NCBI GenBank assembly: GCA_016177575.1 | Contig: JACOVA010000096.1 | Coordinates: 1-34,165, forward strand | Length of the DNA stretch: 34,165 bases | Source: Betaproteobacteria bacterium | GTDB lineage: Bacteria; Pseudomonadota; Gammaproteobacteria; Burkholderiales; SG8-39 | Direction: 5' to 3' | Translations under genes and position numbers: made by a program | The notes under the pieces: generated by a model | Database searches by the model: none | What the model saw: the letters and a program-made list of their open reading frames with translations, nothing else | Told to the model about the DNA's origin: nothing | Shown: piece after piece, positions 1 to 8,106 of the stretch | Layout: each line of letters starts with the position of its first letter | How positions within the stretch are numbered: the stretch's first letter is position 1

Positions 1-1329
1 CCAGTCGGCGGCGCGCACCGCCCAGGCGGTGAGCGCGCCCCAGGCGATCATTCCCGCCGCGATCACCGCGAACAGCCAGTCGAGCGCGGCGCCGAGCGCC
101 ACCGCGGCGAAGCCTCCCGCGATCACGATCGCGAGGCGCGCGGTGCCGGCGAGCACCGGCAGCAACACGCGGCCGGCGCCCTGCGAAGCGAAGTAAAGCG
201 CGATGCCGATGCCGAGGAAGGGAAAGAACGGCCCCACGATGCGCAGGTAGCGCGCTCCCGCGTCGCGCACCGCGGCATCGTCCGAGAACAGCGCCACCCA
301 GGTCTGCGGCAGGATCGCCACCGTCGCGCCGATCGCAAGGCAGATCGCGGTGGCGAGCGCCGCGCCGGTCCAGGCGAAGCGCTTGGCGCGCGGCGCCCGG
401 CCCGCGCCGACGTTGATGCCGACCAGCACCACGAGCGCCTGGCCGATGGCGAAGACGAGCGGCACCTGCAGCAGCTCCAGACGCACCGCCACGCCATAGC
501 CGGCGAGCGCGGCGACCCCGTAGCGCCCGGCGAGCCCGGTGAGAATCACCGCGGTGAGCACGGTCTGCACGGCGTTCAGCGAGGACACCGCGCCTACGCG
601 CAGGATCTCGGCGAAGCGCCGCGCCTCGAGCCGCAGGTCGGCGCGGGTGGGGCACAGCGGGCTCTTCCAGATGAACGCGGCGTTGGCCACGGTGGCGAGG
701 CTGAAGGCGGCGAGGTAGGCGATCGCGGCACCGGCGATGCCGAGGCGCGGGAACGGCCCGGCGCCGAGCGTGAGCGCGCCCGAGAGCGGGATGTGGACGA
801 GCGAGGCGGCGACCAGCACGAGCGCCGGGGCGAGCGTGTTGCCGCTGCCGCGCAGCACGCTGGCGAACGTGTTCGCGAGCCAGATCAGCACCGCGCCGGA
901 GAAGAGCAGATTCGAATAGGCGAGCGCATTGCCGAGGGTCGCGTCGCCGCCACCGAGCAGCCGGTAGATCTCGCGTCCGAACGCGAGCAGGAGCAGCGTG
1001 AACGCAAGGCCCGCTGCGAGCGCGATGACGGTGCCGTGCACGACGAAAGCGCGTGCTGCAGGCCGGTCGCCGCGGCCGAGCGCGCGCGCGATCGCGGAGG
1101 AAACGCCGCCCCCCATCGCGCCCGCGGAGGTCATCTGCAGCAGCATCAGCAGCGGGAAGACGAGCGCCAGGCCCGCGAGCGGCTCGGTGCCCAGGCGCCC
1201 CACGAAATGGGTGTCGGCGATCGAGACCGCAGACTGGAACACCACCAGCAGCAGGCCCGGCGCGGCGAGGCGCGCGAGCGCCGGCAGGATGGGCGCATCG
1301 AGCAGCTGTTCGGTGTGGCCGGGGCTCAT
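1..1329 (-). CDS. MATE family efflux transporter (3' end outside window)
   Basis: The frame from the ATG at 1329 stays open for 443 codons to the window edge, so the C-terminus is missing. The protein starts MSPGHTEQLLDAPILPALAR and has repeated hydrophobic segments typical of a multidrug and toxin extrusion carrier, an inner-membrane drug/cation antiporter. The motif FVGRLGTEPLAGLAL near residue 45 and the internal duplication (second half from about residue 225, EILRVGAVSSLNAVQ) fit the MATE fold. MATE proteins are about 440-480 residues, so only a little is lost. The ATG overlaps the stop of the VanZ-like gene (ATGA), so it should be the last known gene of the radical SAM-vanZ-MATE transcript. 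The substrate cannot be told from sequence. Confidence 0.9.
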   Translation of the reverse strand, partial: MSPGHTEQLLDAPILPALARLAAPGLLLVVFQSAVSIADTHFVGRLGTEPLAGLALVFPLLMLLQMTSAGAMGGGVSSAIARALGRGDRPAARAFVVHGTVIALAAGLAFTLLLLAFGREIYRLLGGGDATLGNALAYSNLLFSGAVLIWLANTFASVLRGSGNTLAPALVLVAASLVHIPLSGALTLGAGPFPRLGIAGAAIAYLAAFSLATVANAAFIWKSPLCPTRADLRLEARRFAEILRVGAVSSLNAVQTVLTAVILTGLAGRYGVAALAGYGVAVRLELLQVPLVFAIGQALVVLVGINVGAGRAPRAKRFAWTGAALATAICLAIGATVAILPQTWVALFSDDAAVRDAGARYLRIVGPFFPFLGIGIALYFASQGAGRVLLPVLAGTARLAIVIAGGFAAVALGAALDWLFAVIAAGMIAWGALTAWAVRAADW

Positions 1330-1676
1330 CGAGGCAGGAGGGACGACGCGTTGGGGATGACGAGGGCGGCTCCCCAGCCGAACAGCACGCCGAGCGCATT
1401 GGCGTAGATGTCGTAGACCTCGTAGGTGCGGTAGCCGAGCTGCCCCTGCGCGAATTCGAGGCCGATGCCCATCGCGGTCCACAGCACCGCGTAGGCGATG
1501 CGCGTGGCGCGGCGCGCGTAGAGCAGGCAGAACCAGAGCATGAGCGAGCCGTAGCCGAGGAAGTGCCCGAGCTTGTCGCCCTGCTCGAGGTCGATCTGCG
1601 GCGGCGCCGGGGTGAGCGACAGCCAGACGATGAGGGCGGCCAGCCCCCAGCCCGCCGCGACGCACAGCCGGCGCAT
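1326..1676 (-). CDS. VanZ-like small membrane protein
   Basis: A 116-residue protein with about four hydrophobic segments: residues 8-22, 38-54, 58-78 and 92-108. The conserved VanZ-like signature is visible: DKLGHFLGYGSL near residue 34, then LEFAQ and RTYEVYDIYANALGVLFG near 73-100. The family is named after a teicoplanin-resistance protein, but most stand-alone members have no known function. Its ATG (1676) overlaps the TGA of the radical SAM gene (TGATG), and its TGA overlaps the MATE start (ATGA). This implies translational coupling on one mRNA. A much longer frame open upstream is a shadow of the radical SAM gene. Confidence 0.85.
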   Translation of the reverse strand: MRRLCVAAGWGLAALIVWLSLTPAPPQIDLEQGDKLGHFLGYGSLMLWFCLLYARRATRIAYAVLWTAMGIGLEFAQGQLGYRTYEVYDIYANALGVLFGWGAALVIPNASSLLPR

Positions 1677-3790
1677 CAGAACAGCTTCAACTGCCCGCCC
1701 GAAGAGGGCGGCACGAAGCGCGCGCAGTCGAGCCCGCCGCGCGAGGCCATGTGGTCGTCCTCGCGGTTGAGGCCCAGGCGCTTGCACGCCACCTCGAAGC
1801 GCCTGCCGATCAGCTCCGCGAATTTGCCCGTGCCGCTCATGCGCGAGCCGAAGTTCGGATCGTTCTCGCGGCCGCCGCGCGACTGGCGCACGATGCTGAT
1901 GACGTGGTCGGCGCGCTGCGGGTAGTGCGCCGCCAGCCATTCCTTGAACAGCGGCCGCACCTCGTTCGGCAGGCGTAACAGAATCCAACCGGCCATGCGC
2001 GCACCCGCCTGCGCCCCTGCTTCGAGCACCTCTTCCATGGACTTGTCGGTGAGCGCGGGGATCACCGGGGCGACCAGCACGCCGGTCGGAATTCCCGCCG
2101 CCGCGAGGGCGCGAATGGCATCGACGCGCCTGCCCGGGCTTGCCGCGCGCGGCTCGAGCCTGCGCGCGAGCGGCGCATCGAGCGTCGTGATCGAGATGAA
2201 GGCCTTGACGAGGTTCTTTTTCGCCATCGGCGCGAGCAGGTCGAGGTCGCGCTCGATCAGCGCCGACTTGGTGACGACGGTGAGCGGGTGCTCGCGGGCC
2301 GCGAGCACCTCGAGCAGCCCGCGCATCAGCTGGTAGCGGCGCTCGATCGGCTGGTAGCAATCGGTGTTGGCGCCGAAGGCGATCGGCTTCACCTGGTAGC
2401 CGGGCTGCGAGAGCTCCTGCTTCAGCAGCTCGACCGCATTGGTCTTGGCGAAGAGCTTGGTTTCGAAATCGAGCCCCGGGGAAAGCTCCAGGTAGGCGTG
2501 GCTGGGGCGTGCGTAGCAGTTGTGGCTGACGATTCCGTTGGCGATGAAATCCTCGGTCTCGGTGGTCAGATCGTAGAGCCGCATCGATCGTCCGAGGGGC
2601 TCGAGTTTTCTCACCCTCAGGCGAGCCTCGCTCTTCACGGCCCGCCCTTCGATGTCGCGCTTTCGCGTGATCGCCGGATCCGCGATGTGAAAGAAGCGCA
2701 GCTGCTCGCGCAACCCGCCGAGCAGGCGCACGACGTCGACGGGTCGTTTCTGATCGAGCTTCGTGTGCTCCACCCTGTAGCGAAAGCCGAACCTTTCAAG
2801 GCACAACCCTATCCAGCGGACAATCTCGGGATCGGTGTTGCTGATTCTCAGGACGCCGTGGCTGAAGCTGCCCTCGGCATCGAAAATGCCGGCCAGGAAG
2901 CCGCCCGCCCATTCGTCGGCGGGCGTGCGCGGCCAGTCGATCAGTTCGCGGATCTCCGCCAGGTCCATGCGCGCGCTCGTCCTGATGGCGGGCATTGCGC
3001 GGCGTCCAGCTGCTGCTTGCTGAAATACGAACCAGCGGGTGTGAATCTGCCAGTCGCGGAGATAAGCCTCCGTCCGGCAGAGGGCTTTCTCGTCGCAGAG
3101 CGCCAACCGGAAGCGGTGCTGATCGCCGTTTGCGCGCCCGGCACGCGCATAGCGGTACGAACGAAGCAAGGCATCGCCCCGGATCATGCCGCACAGGTAG
3201 CCGAGCTGGTAATTGCGGTCCTTGGCGGCCGCGTCGGCAAAGGCGCCCGTCCCCATGAGCTTGTTGTTCGTCGTCAGGTGCGCGCGATTTCTTCCGGTAG
3301 TCTCGATGTTGTCGACAACGTGCTTCCACCCGCGCTCGGTGAGGAAGCGATGGTCTCCGCCCGCCACCAGCGTCGTGCCGTCCTCGAGGGTGACCCGGAA
3401 GGCTTGCTTGATCACGCTCCAATGAGCGAGGACGCGCGACCTGACATAGCGTCGATACCATCCATCGCGCCTGGTGCCGTAGATTTGGTCGCCTTCGCGC
3501 AGTTCCGCGAGCGGGCGCGTCGTGCCGTCGGCCATCAGGATTTTCGTCTCTCCCGCTAGGCAGTAGATGCATCCGTGCTCGCAGCCCCTGTACGGATTGA
3601 TCGACTGCTCGAAGGGGACATCGGGGGATTCGTTCCTGGCGATGATCGAGCGCGCCCGCTCCTCCGTGACCGTCGTTTGAATCGCGCTCTGCGTTTGCTC
3701 GTCTGCAGTCCAGCCGTCGTCGAACGGCGAGCGCGCCGCGGTCTCGAACCGTCCCTGGATCTGCGAAAGCGCGCCGCGCAGCTTGTGCAT
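1676..3790 (-). CDS. PA0069-family radical SAM protein interrupted by an intein
   Basis: The precursor is 704 residues from the ATG at 3790. After removal of the 348-residue intein (2519-3562) the exteins join to 356 residues, a normal size for this SplB-related radical SAM family. The N-extein (76 aa) carries KLRGALSQIQGRFE and NPYRGCEHGCIY. The C-extein (280 aa) begins CYARPSHAYLELSPGLDFE, which restores the cluster motif Cx3Cx2C. Further family marks are GANTDCYQPIERRYQ and DPNFGSRMSGTGKFA. The start is uncertain: an in-frame ATG at 3808 follows a run of seven Gs, but MHKLRGALSQIQGRF resembles the usual family N-terminus. The reaction is unknown. The gene is divergent from the MFS gene and coupled to the vanZ-like gene. 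Confidence 0.93.
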   Translation of the reverse strand: MHKLRGALSQIQGRFETAARSPFDDGWTADEQTQSAIQTTVTEERARSIIARNESPDVPFEQSINPYRGCEHGCIYCLAGETKILMADGTTRPLAELREGDQIYGTRRDGWYRRYVRSRVLAHWSVIKQAFRVTLEDGTTLVAGGDHRFLTERGWKHVVDNIETTGRNRAHLTTNNKLMGTGAFADAAAKDRNYQLGYLCGMIRGDALLRSYRYARAGRANGDQHRFRLALCDEKALCRTEAYLRDWQIHTRWFVFQQAAAGRRAMPAIRTSARMDLAEIRELIDWPRTPADEWAGGFLAGIFDAEGSFSHGVLRISNTDPEIVRWIGLCLERFGFRYRVEHTKLDQKRPVDVVRLLGGLREQLRFFHIADPAITRKRDIEGRAVKSEARLRVRKLEPLGRSMRLYDLTTETEDFIANGIVSHNCYARPSHAYLELSPGLDFETKLFAKTNAVELLKQELSQPGYQVKPIAFGANTDCYQPIERRYQLMRGLLEVLAAREHPLTVVTKSALIERDLDLLAPMAKKNLVKAFISITTLDAPLARRLEPRAASPGRRVDAIRALAAAGIPTGVLVAPVIPALTDKSMEEVLEAGAQAGARMAGWILLRLPNEVRPLFKEWLAAHYPQRADHVISIVRQSRGGRENDPNFGSRMSGTGKFAELIGRRFEVACKRLGLNREDDHMASRGGLDCARFVPPSSGGQLKLF
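2519..3562 (-). other. Intein with LAGLIDADG homing endonuclease
   Basis: This in-frame insertion of 348 residues runs from C1 (CLAGETKILMADG, block A) to VSHN before extein C+1. The splicing residues are all present: C1, block-B histidine H71 in GGDHRFLTERGW, penultimate H347, terminal N348, and Cys as the +1 nucleophile. Two endonuclease motifs lie in the centre: GYLCGMIRGDALL with acidic D130, and GGFLAGIFDAEGSFS with acidic E230. The nuclease could therefore still be active. Block F is RLYDLTTETEDFIANGI. Rough counts on sample rows give about 57-63% GC here against about 68% in the flanking extein, which agrees with lateral acquisition. Splicing itself is inferred from motifs, not shown. 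Confidence 0.95.
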
Positions 3791-3819
3791 TCGTTCTAGA
3801 ATTGCCATCCCCCCCGATA

Positions 3820-3840
3820 CTGTATACATGACCAGTACAG
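3820..3840. promoter_or_regulatory. Candidate operator between radical SAM and MFS genes
   Basis: CTGTA and TACAG form an inverted repeat with an 11-base gap. The 8-base palindrome TGTATACA (3821-3828) lies inside it and overlaps the MFS start codon. Palindromes of the TGTATACA type are typical of some GntR-family operators, but no GntR gene is in this window. This may be chance. Confidence 0.25.
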
Positions 3841-5015
3841 CAAGCAACACGCGGCGCAACGTCGGCCTGCTCGCCGCCTGCCAGGCGATGCTGATGTCCA
3901 ACAACTCGACGCTGATCGCGATCAACGGGCTGGCGGGGCTGGCGCTCGCGCCCTATCCCTCGCTCGCGACGCTGCCCGTGACCTGCTGGGTCGTGGGCGG
4001 GGCGCTCACCACCATGCCGGCGTCGCTCTACATGAAGCGGGTCGGGCGCCGCGACGGGCTGCTGGGCGGCGCCGCCGTGGGCATCGTCGGCGCGCTCATC
4101 TGCGCGCTGGCGGTATGGCTGGCGAGCTTCTGGCTGCTGTGCTTCGGCACGCTCGTGTTCGGCACCTTCAACGCCTTCGGCCAGTACTACCGGTTCGTCG
4201 CCGCCGAGGTCGCGCCGCCGGACTGGCGCGCGACCGCGGTCTCACTGGTGCTGGCGGGCGGGCTGGTGGGCGGCGTGCTCGGCCCGGCCACCAGCCGCCT
4301 CACCGTGGACGTGATCGGCCCGCGCTTCACCGGCGCCTACCTGGCGCTGATCGCCTTCGCGCTGGTCACGATGGCGATCATCGGCCGCATGCGCATTCCC
4401 GACCCGGGCGCGCAGGCGCAGGCCGCGAGCGGGCGCCCGCTGTCGAGAATCGCGGCGCAGCCGGAGTTCGTCGTCGCCGTCATGGCGGGCGCGATCGGCT
4501 ACGGGGTGATGAACTTCCTCATGACCTCGACGCCGATCGCCATGGGCGTGGCCCACCATCCGTACGGCGACGCCGCGTTCGTCATCTCCTCGCACGTGGT
4601 GGCGATGTTCGCGCCCTCCTTCCTCACCGGGCCGCTGATCCGGCGCCTCGGCGTGCTGCCGGTCCTGCTCGCGGGCGCGGCGCTCAACCTGGCGGCGATC
4701 GGCATCGCGCTCGCCGGGGTCGCGGTGGCACACTTCTGGTGGTCGCTGGTGATCCTGGGCGTGGGCTGGAACTTTCTCTACATCGGCGGCACGACGCTGC
4801 TCACCGGGACTTACCGTCCCGAGGAGCGCGCCAAGGCGCAGGGCGCGAACGAAATGGCGATCTTCGTCATGATGACCATCTCATCCTTGAGCTCCGGCAT
4901 GATCGTCACCAACGCCGGCTGGGAGAAGGTGAACCTCGCCGCGCTGCCGCTGGTGGCCGCGATCATCGCGGCGATCGTGTTTCTTGCCGTGCACAGGAGA
5001 GGCGCAAAATCGTGA
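3828..5015 (+). CDS. MFS transporter
   Basis: A 395-residue protein with about twelve hydrophobic segments. The loop motif LYMKRVGRRDGLLGGAAVG near residue 68 is the MFS motif A region (GxxxDRxGRR-like). Residues AAEVAPPDWRATAVSLVLA follow near 127, and a long central loop near 195-210 separates the two halves. It is probably an inner-membrane exporter or importer; the substrate is unknown. The ATG at 3828 gives a normal N-terminus; an in-frame ATG at 3783 would run into the divergent radical SAM gene. GATACT sits 6 nt before the ATG and could be a -10 box for a leaderless mRNA. The stop overlaps the next GTG (GTGA), tying it to the PLP enzyme whose substrate it may carry. Confidence 0.88.
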   Translation: MTSTASNTRRNVGLLAACQAMLMSNNSTLIAINGLAGLALAPYPSLATLPVTCWVVGGALTTMPASLYMKRVGRRDGLLGGAAVGIVGALICALAVWLASFWLLCFGTLVFGTFNAFGQYYRFVAAEVAPPDWRATAVSLVLAGGLVGGVLGPATSRLTVDVIGPRFTGAYLALIAFALVTMAIIGRMRIPDPGAQAQAASGRPLSRIAAQPEFVVAVMAGAIGYGVMNFLMTSTPIAMGVAHHPYGDAAFVISSHVVAMFAPSFLTGPLIRRLGVLPVLLAGAALNLAAIGIALAGVAVAHFWWSLVILGVGWNFLYIGGTTLLTGTYRPEERAKAQGANEMAIFVMMTISSLSSGMIVTNAGWEKVNLAALPLVAAIIAAIVFLAVHRRGAKS

Positions 5016-6127
5016 GCCTGCAAGCGCCCGCAACCGTCGGCATGCGCCTCGAGGAAGTGGACACGCCGGCGCTGGTGCTCGAGCTCGACGCGTTCGAGTC
5101 CAACATCCGGCGCCTCGGTGAAGCGGTCGCCGGGCAGGCGCGGGTGCGGGCGCACGCCAAGACCCACAAATGCCCCGAGATCGCCAGGCGGCAGATCGCC
5201 GCCGGCGCGGTCGGCGTGTGCTGCCAGAAGGTCTCCGAGGCCGAGGCGCTGGTCGAGGGCGGCGTCGCCGACGTGCTGGTGTCGAACGAGGTGGTCGGCG
5301 CGCGCAAGCTCGAGCGGCTCGCGGCGCTCGCCCGGCGCGCGCGCATCGGCGTGTGCGTCGACGACGCCGGCAATGTGCGCGACCTGCAAGCCGCCGCCGC
5401 GCGCGCCGGCGCCACGATCGACACCTATATCGAGCTCGAGGTGGGTATGGGCCGCTGCGGCATCGCGCCTGGCGAGCCTGCGCTTGGTCTTGCGCGCGCC
5501 ATCCTCGGTTCGCCCGGCCTGCGCTTTGCCGGCCTGCAGGCCTATCACGGCCGCGCCCAGCATTTCCGCTCCATGCAGGAGCGGCGGGAGGCCGTTGCGG
5601 GTTCCGCTGCCGTAGTACGTGAAACCAAAGCCCTGCTTGAGAGACACCATATCCCTTGTCCGTGCGTGACCGGCGCGGGCAGCGGCACCTTCATGCTCGA
5701 GATCGAGAGCGGCGCCTGGGACGAGATCCAGCCCGGCTCGTACGTGTTCATGGACCGGGACTACGCGAAAAACGAGTGGGCACCGCCGCTGCCGCGATTC
5801 GAGCATTCGCTGTTCGTGCTCGCGACGGTGATGAGCCGTCCTCGCCCCGAGGTCGCGATCGTCGACGCCGGCCTCAAAGCCTCGAGCGTCGATTCCGGCA
5901 TGCCTGCGGTCTGGGAGCGCCCGGGCCTTGCCTACGCGAGCGCCTCCGACGAGCACGGCTGGGTCGAGATCGCGCGCGGCGCCGCGGCGCCGGCGCTGGG
6001 CGACAAGCTGCTGCTCGTGCCCGGGCACTGCGATCCCACGGTGAACCTCTACGACTGGTATGTTTGCGTGCGCGGCGGCGCGGTCGAGGCGCTGTGGCCG
6101 ATCGCCGCGCGCGGCGCGCTGTTCTGA
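5012..6127 (+). CDS. DSD1-family PLP enzyme (D-serine/3-hydroxy-D-aspartate dehydratase or D-threonine aldolase type)
   Basis: A 371-residue alanine-racemase-fold enzyme. The PLP lysine lies in RAHAKTHKCPEIA (K50). The C-terminal PGHCDPTVNLYDWYV supplies the His and Cys that bind zinc in eukaryotic-type D-serine dehydratase. YIELEVGMGRCG and AYHGRAQH are the other family marks. Known members eliminate water from D-serine or D-threo-3-hydroxyaspartate, or cleave D-threonine; sequence alone does not choose between them. The GTG at 5012 is preferred over the ATG at 5042 because AGGAGAGG lies 9 nt before it and it overlaps the MFS stop. A RidA-like gene follows 23 nt downstream, suggesting a route that releases enamine/imine products. 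Confidence 0.85.
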   Translation: MSLQAPATVGMRLEEVDTPALVLELDAFESNIRRLGEAVAGQARVRAHAKTHKCPEIARRQIAAGAVGVCCQKVSEAEALVEGGVADVLVSNEVVGARKLERLAALARRARIGVCVDDAGNVRDLQAAAARAGATIDTYIELEVGMGRCGIAPGEPALGLARAILGSPGLRFAGLQAYHGRAQHFRSMQERREAVAGSAAVVRETKALLERHHIPCPCVTGAGSGTFMLEIESGAWDEIQPGSYVFMDRDYAKNEWAPPLPRFEHSLFVLATVMSRPRPEVAIVDAGLKASSVDSGMPAVWERPGLAYASASDEHGWVEIARGAAAPALGDKLLLVPGHCDPTVNLYDWYVCVRGGAVEALWPIAARGALF

Positions 6128-6150
6128 GCGCGATTTTCCAGGGGGCAATC

Positions 6151-6591
6151 ATGCGCAAGCAGTACCTGAATCCAAAGCAGCTGTTCGATCCGCGCTTCTT
6201 CACCCACGCCATCGCGCTCTCCGGCCCGGCGAAGATCGTCTACGTCTCCGGCCAAGTGAGCTACGACCGCGACGGCTACGTCATCGGCAAGGACGACATG
6301 CGCGCCCAGGCCGAGCAGGTGTTCAGGAGCCTGACCCACAACCTGGCAGCCGCCGGCGCGACCTGGAGCGACGTCGTCAAGCTGAACGGCTACATGGCGC
6401 GCATGAGCGCGGACGCGGTCAACGTGTACCGCGAGGTGCGGTCGCGCTACCTCGATCCGAAGCGCCTGCCGGCGAGCACGCTGGTCGGGGTGAAGCGGCT
6501 GGTGCACGAGGACCTGCTGCTCGAAGTCGAGGTGATCGCCGCAGTCGCCGACCAGGGGGCGCCCCGCAAGGCGGGCAAGAAGAAGCGGTGA
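6151..6591 (+). CDS. RidA family protein lacking the imine-deaminase arginine
   Basis: A 146-residue chorismate-mutase-like trimer subunit of the YjgF/YER057c/UK114 family. Core family segments are VYVSGQVSYDRDG, QAEQVFRSLTHNLAAAGA, VVKLNGYM and LLLEVEVIA. True RidA deaminases have an essential arginine in a PAR motif (Arg105 in enteric RidA). Here the aligned segment is PASTLVGV, with Ser109 in that place. This suggests a Rid subgroup without classical 2-aminoacrylate deaminase activity. The Lys/Arg-rich tail (RKAGKKKR) is an extension. AGGGGG lies 5 nt before the ATG. The stop overlaps the next gene's GTG (GTGA). Confidence 0.85.
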   Translation: MRKQYLNPKQLFDPRFFTHAIALSGPAKIVYVSGQVSYDRDGYVIGKDDMRAQAEQVFRSLTHNLAAAGATWSDVVKLNGYMARMSADAVNVYREVRSRYLDPKRLPASTLVGVKRLVHEDLLLEVEVIAAVADQGAPRKAGKKKR

Positions 6592-7361
6592 CGCGCGCAG
6601 CCCTCTCGCGCCGCCGCCGCCCCGATCTCGTCGTGAGCGAGGAGCGAGGCGTGCGCCACCTGCACCTCGGCGGCGAGGCGATCCAGAGCGCGATGCGGCT
6701 CGAGGATCCCTGGGCGCTCGAGCTCGAGTACACGCGCTGCATGATGGCGTTCCTGCTGTTCCACGCCGAGCCGCGGCGCGCGCTCATGATCGGCCTCGGC
6801 GGCGGCTCGCTCGCCAAGTTCTTCCACCACCGGCTGCACGCGCTCGCCACCCACGTGGTCGAGTCCGACGAGCGCGTCATCGCCGCCGCGCGCGCGCTGT
6901 TTCACGTGCCCCCGGACGACGCGCGCCTGATGATCGAGCACGGCGACGGCGTGCAGGCGCTCGCCCCCGAATGCTGCGACCTGCTGGTGGTGGACGGCTT
7001 CGAGGACGAGGCGACGCCCTCGGCGCTGGTGTCGCAGGCGTTCTTCGACGCCGCCTGGTGCGCGCTCGTGCAGCCGGGCGCCCTGGTGATGAACTTCATG
7101 GACGACGATCCGAACCTCGACCGCAGCCTGCAGCGCCTCGAGCGCGCCTTCGGCGGCGCGGTGATCGCCCTGCCCGCGCTGCGCGACCCGAACGTGGTCG
7201 CGATCGGCCTCAAGGGCGCGCCGGCCGAGCTCGAATGGAGCGAGCTGCGCGCGCGCGCCGCGGCGCTCGAGCGCCGATACGCTCTGCCTTTCGCGCGCTA
7301 TGTCGAGCGCCTGCGGCGCATGAACCGCTGCACTGCCGGCGCCCTGCAGATCGCGGCCTGA
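6588..7361 (+). CDS. Spermidine-synthase-like methyltransferase-fold protein
   Basis: A 257-residue protein with the aminopropyl/methyltransferase Rossmann core. MIGLGGGSLAKFFH is the nucleotide-binding glycine loop, VVESDERVIAAAR carries the acidic residue for the ligand hydroxyls, and DLLVVDGFEDEA stands where SpeE enzymes have a catalytic acidic motif. It lacks the usual N-terminal beta-barrel signature and the canonical DxxxxD polyamine pair, so true spermidine synthase activity is doubtful. Many such bacterial orphans are annotated only as spermidine-synthase-like. The start is the GTG overlapping the RidA stop. The next gene begins one base after this stop. Confidence 0.75.
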   Translation: MTRAALSRRRRPDLVVSEERGVRHLHLGGEAIQSAMRLEDPWALELEYTRCMMAFLLFHAEPRRALMIGLGGGSLAKFFHHRLHALATHVVESDERVIAAARALFHVPPDDARLMIEHGDGVQALAPECCDLLVVDGFEDEATPSALVSQAFFDAAWCALVQPGALVMNFMDDDPNLDRSLQRLERAFGGAVIALPALRDPNVVAIGLKGAPAELEWSELRARAAALERRYALPFARYVERLRRMNRCTAGALQIAA

Positions 7362-7362
7362 C

Positions 7363-8106
7363 GTGAGCGTCTCCGCGGGCGAAATCGCGGCGCTCGCCGC
7401 CACTGCTTTCGCCGGCTCGGTCGTCTTCGGCATCACCGGCTTCGGCGCCGCGCTGGTCACCATCCCGCTCGCGACCCACCTGGTGGCATTGCCTTTCGCG
7501 CTCGCGCTGTTCGTCCTCATGGACCTCGCCAACGCCTTCCGCGTCGGCTTCGAGAACCCGCGCCACGCGGTGAAGGGCGAGTGGACGCGCCTGGTGCCGG
7601 CCATCGTGCTCGGCACGCTGACCGGCATCACGCTGCTGGTGAACCTCCCGCGCCAGGCGGCGACCCTCGCGCTCGGCGTCTTCGTCACCGCATTCGCGCT
7701 CTACAGCCTGAGCAGCCGTCCCGAGACCCGGCGCGTGCTTGCGACGCGCTGGGGCTACGTCGCCGGCTTGGCGGGCGGCGTCACCAGCACCCTGTTCGGC
7801 GCCGGCGGCCCGCCCTATGCGATGTACCTGTCGCACCGCGGCCTCAGCAAGGAGCAGTTCCGCGCCACGCTCGGCCTGGCGACCTTGACGAGCATCTCGC
7901 TGCGCGCCGCCGCTTTCCTGGCGACCGGATCGCTGCTCGATGCGAAGGTCTGGCTCTACGCGCTCGCGATCGTTCCCGCCGGCCTCGCGGGCCTGTGGGC
8001 GGCCGGACATCTCTTTCGCCGCATTTCGCGCATTACCTTGATGCGCGTGGTGTCCGTCGTGTTGCTAGGCAGCGGAATCTCACTAATTGCAAAGGCGATA
8101 GCTTAG
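7363..8106 (+). CDS. TSUP family permease (TauE/SafE-like)
   Basis: A 247-residue protein with about eight hydrophobic segments in two repeats. Each half opens with a glycine-rich signature: FGITGFGAALVTIPL near residue 21 and VTSTLFGAGGPPYAMYL near 140, as in sulfite/sulfonate exporter-like TSUP proteins. The cargo is probably a small anion or organosulfur compound, but is not defined here. The GTG start lies one base after the previous stop, so it closes the five-gene plus-strand operon. Its TAG overlaps the stop of the convergent cfa gene by 4 bases. Confidence 0.85.
   Translation: MSVSAGEIAALAATAFAGSVVFGITGFGAALVTIPLATHLVALPFALALFVLMDLANAFRVGFENPRHAVKGEWTRLVPAIVLGTLTGITLLVNLPRQAATLALGVFVTAFALYSLSSRPETRRVLATRWGYVAGLAGGVTSTLFGAGGPPYAMYLSHRGLSKEQFRATLGLATLTSISLRAAAFLATGSLLDAKVWLYALAIVPAGLAGLWAAGHLFRRISRITLMRVVSVVLLGSGISLIAKAIA

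Noticed and set aside
2288-3559. 423-aa open frame on the plus strand opposite the radical SAM/intein gene
   Set aside because: It is a shadow: high-GC codon periodicity of the minus-strand gene keeps the opposite strand open. It has no recognisable domain or ribosome site.
4115-5011. N-terminal extension of the DSD1-type enzyme frame
   Set aside because: Out-of-frame reading of the MFS gene. The GTG at 5012 has a good ribosome site and the normal family N-terminus.
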